A DNA stretch of 64,000 bases from Chionis minor. Its lineage: Eukaryota; Chordata; Aves; Charadriiformes; Chionididae. A program made the translations under genes and the position numbers. Under the pieces are notes generated by a model. It had not been told where the DNA came from. It saw only the letters and a program-made list of their open reading frames with translations, and did not search any database. The stretch lies in the NCBI GenBank assembly GCA_013398295.1, contig VZSF01008169.1, positions 620,001 through 684,000 of the forward strand, written 5' to 3'. Shown here piece after piece: positions 63,575 through 64,000 of the stretch. Position 1 is the stretch's first letter. Each line of letters opens with the position of its first letter.

Positions 63575-64000
63575 CCCAGCACTGAATGGGGAACAGACGC
63601 ACCTTGGAACGGGCTCTGAGGTTACCTGCTCAGGATCCAGGGGCAACAACTCTTCAGTAGTGGCACCCTACATTAAAGGCAAAAACTGGGAATGATGAGG
63701 AAAAGGAAGCATAAACAGATTCCATTCACAAAAAAATTTCCCAAGCAGCCCAAGAAGTGATTTATGGTAGATCCCAGTGTGCCGCTCACAAACTGAGAGC
63801 AACCACAGCCGAGTTTCATTCCAGACCCAGCATCCATCTGCCCCTAGAGCAATTCCTAAAGTTTCTGCCCCTTCATTTTGCCAGATTCTTGCAAGGCAGA
63901 TAGACATCAAGAGAAAATTTGGCATAGAATCTAGAGAGATTTCTTTCAACAGTTTTAAATCCTCTTTTTATGAAATTACAACATTGTAATATAATAACCG

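Larger units (their letters stand above)
1..64000 (-). other. ATRNL1: Interior of the ATRNL1 gene body (three exons plus parts of two large introns)
   Basis: The three recognised exons sit in the middle of the window in the order expected for minus-strand transcription. The flanking coding exons expected for attractin-family genes were looked for by eye on the minus strand and not found. These are the laminin-EGF end with its Cys-Tyr-Tyr motif on the right, and the transmembrane segment with a Trp-Lys-Ile-Lys-Gln motif on the left. It is known that ATRNL1 is a very long gene with huge introns, so the inference is that the whole window lies inside it. No promoter, first exon, last exon or polyadenylation site is visible. 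A small nested gene or a missed short exon cannot be excluded. Confidence 0.75.
48087..64000. other. Large ATRNL1 intron upstream of the first recognised exon
   Basis: About 15.9 kb of AT-rich sequence with no CR1 or LTR that I could recognise, in contrast with the left two thirds of the window. Items listed separately are a T/G-rich tract, a 21-bp duplication, a hairpin and a hAT-like relic. GC-richer patches at about 51690-51920 and 53590-53780 are unexplained. No exon encoding the end of the laminin-EGF modules was found on the minus strand. Confidence 0.6.

Noticed and set aside
63668..63949. 93-codon minus-strand frame near the right edge, considered as the missing upstream ATRNL1 exon
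   Set aside because: It lacks the Cys pattern of laminin-EGF modules and the expected Cys-Tyr-Tyr end. No matching acceptor and donor were found.
1..64000. CRISPR arrays, tRNA or rRNA genes, operons
   Set aside because: No regularly spaced direct repeats, no tRNA box A/B arrangement noticed, no rRNA signature. The sequence is vertebrate intron.

Overview
The window looks like an AT-rich intronic stretch of a bird genome. It carries many CR1-type LINE fragments, from fairly young to very old, and a solo LTR of the avian ERVL type. There are no bacterial or viral gene layouts. Nearly all the short open frames scattered through it are chance frames or remnants of CR1 reverse transcriptase.

The only host gene I can support is ATRNL1 (attractin-like 1), on the minus strand. 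Three consecutive coding exons lie close together: 47992-48086, 47273-47351 and 45903-46060. All have GT-AG splice sites, their phases fit, and together they give one uninterrupted reading frame. They encode about 110 residues of the membrane-proximal ectodomain, just before the transmembrane segment, with four N-glycosylation sequons. I did not find the preceding exon (end of the laminin-EGF modules) to the right of 48086, nor the next exon (transmembrane segment and start of the tail) to the left of 45903. So roughly 46 kb on the left and 16 kb on the right are best read as parts of two very large introns, consistent with the great length of this gene in vertebrates.

Layout from left to right: an ancient CR1 (3.2-4.0 kb); a 721-bp ERVL-type LTR (5.5-6.2 kb); a 28-bp tandem duplication (9.85 kb); a CR1 fragment and a second LTR piece (10.3-10.7 kb); two CR1 tails (12.9-14.3 kb); about 7 kb of unique AT-rich intron; a divergent pair of long CR1 copies (21.3-22.1 kb minus, 23.2-23.8 kb plus); an odd open frame (25.3-25.7 kb, minus); ancient CR1 copies (30.8, 33.2 and 35.1 kb); CR1 tails (41.4 and 43.3 kb); the ATRNL1 exon cluster; then upstream intron with low-complexity tracts, a few GC-richer unexplained patches (51.7 and 53.6 kb), a hairpin (56.0 kb) and a possible hAT-like relic (57.5 kb).

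I see no previously undescribed multi-gene system. The items most worth a second look are the unexplained 25.3-25.7 kb frame, the inverted CR1 pair within one pre-mRNA, the LTR with matching flanks, and the GC-richer intronic patches. Species, percent identities and conservation could not be determined by eye.
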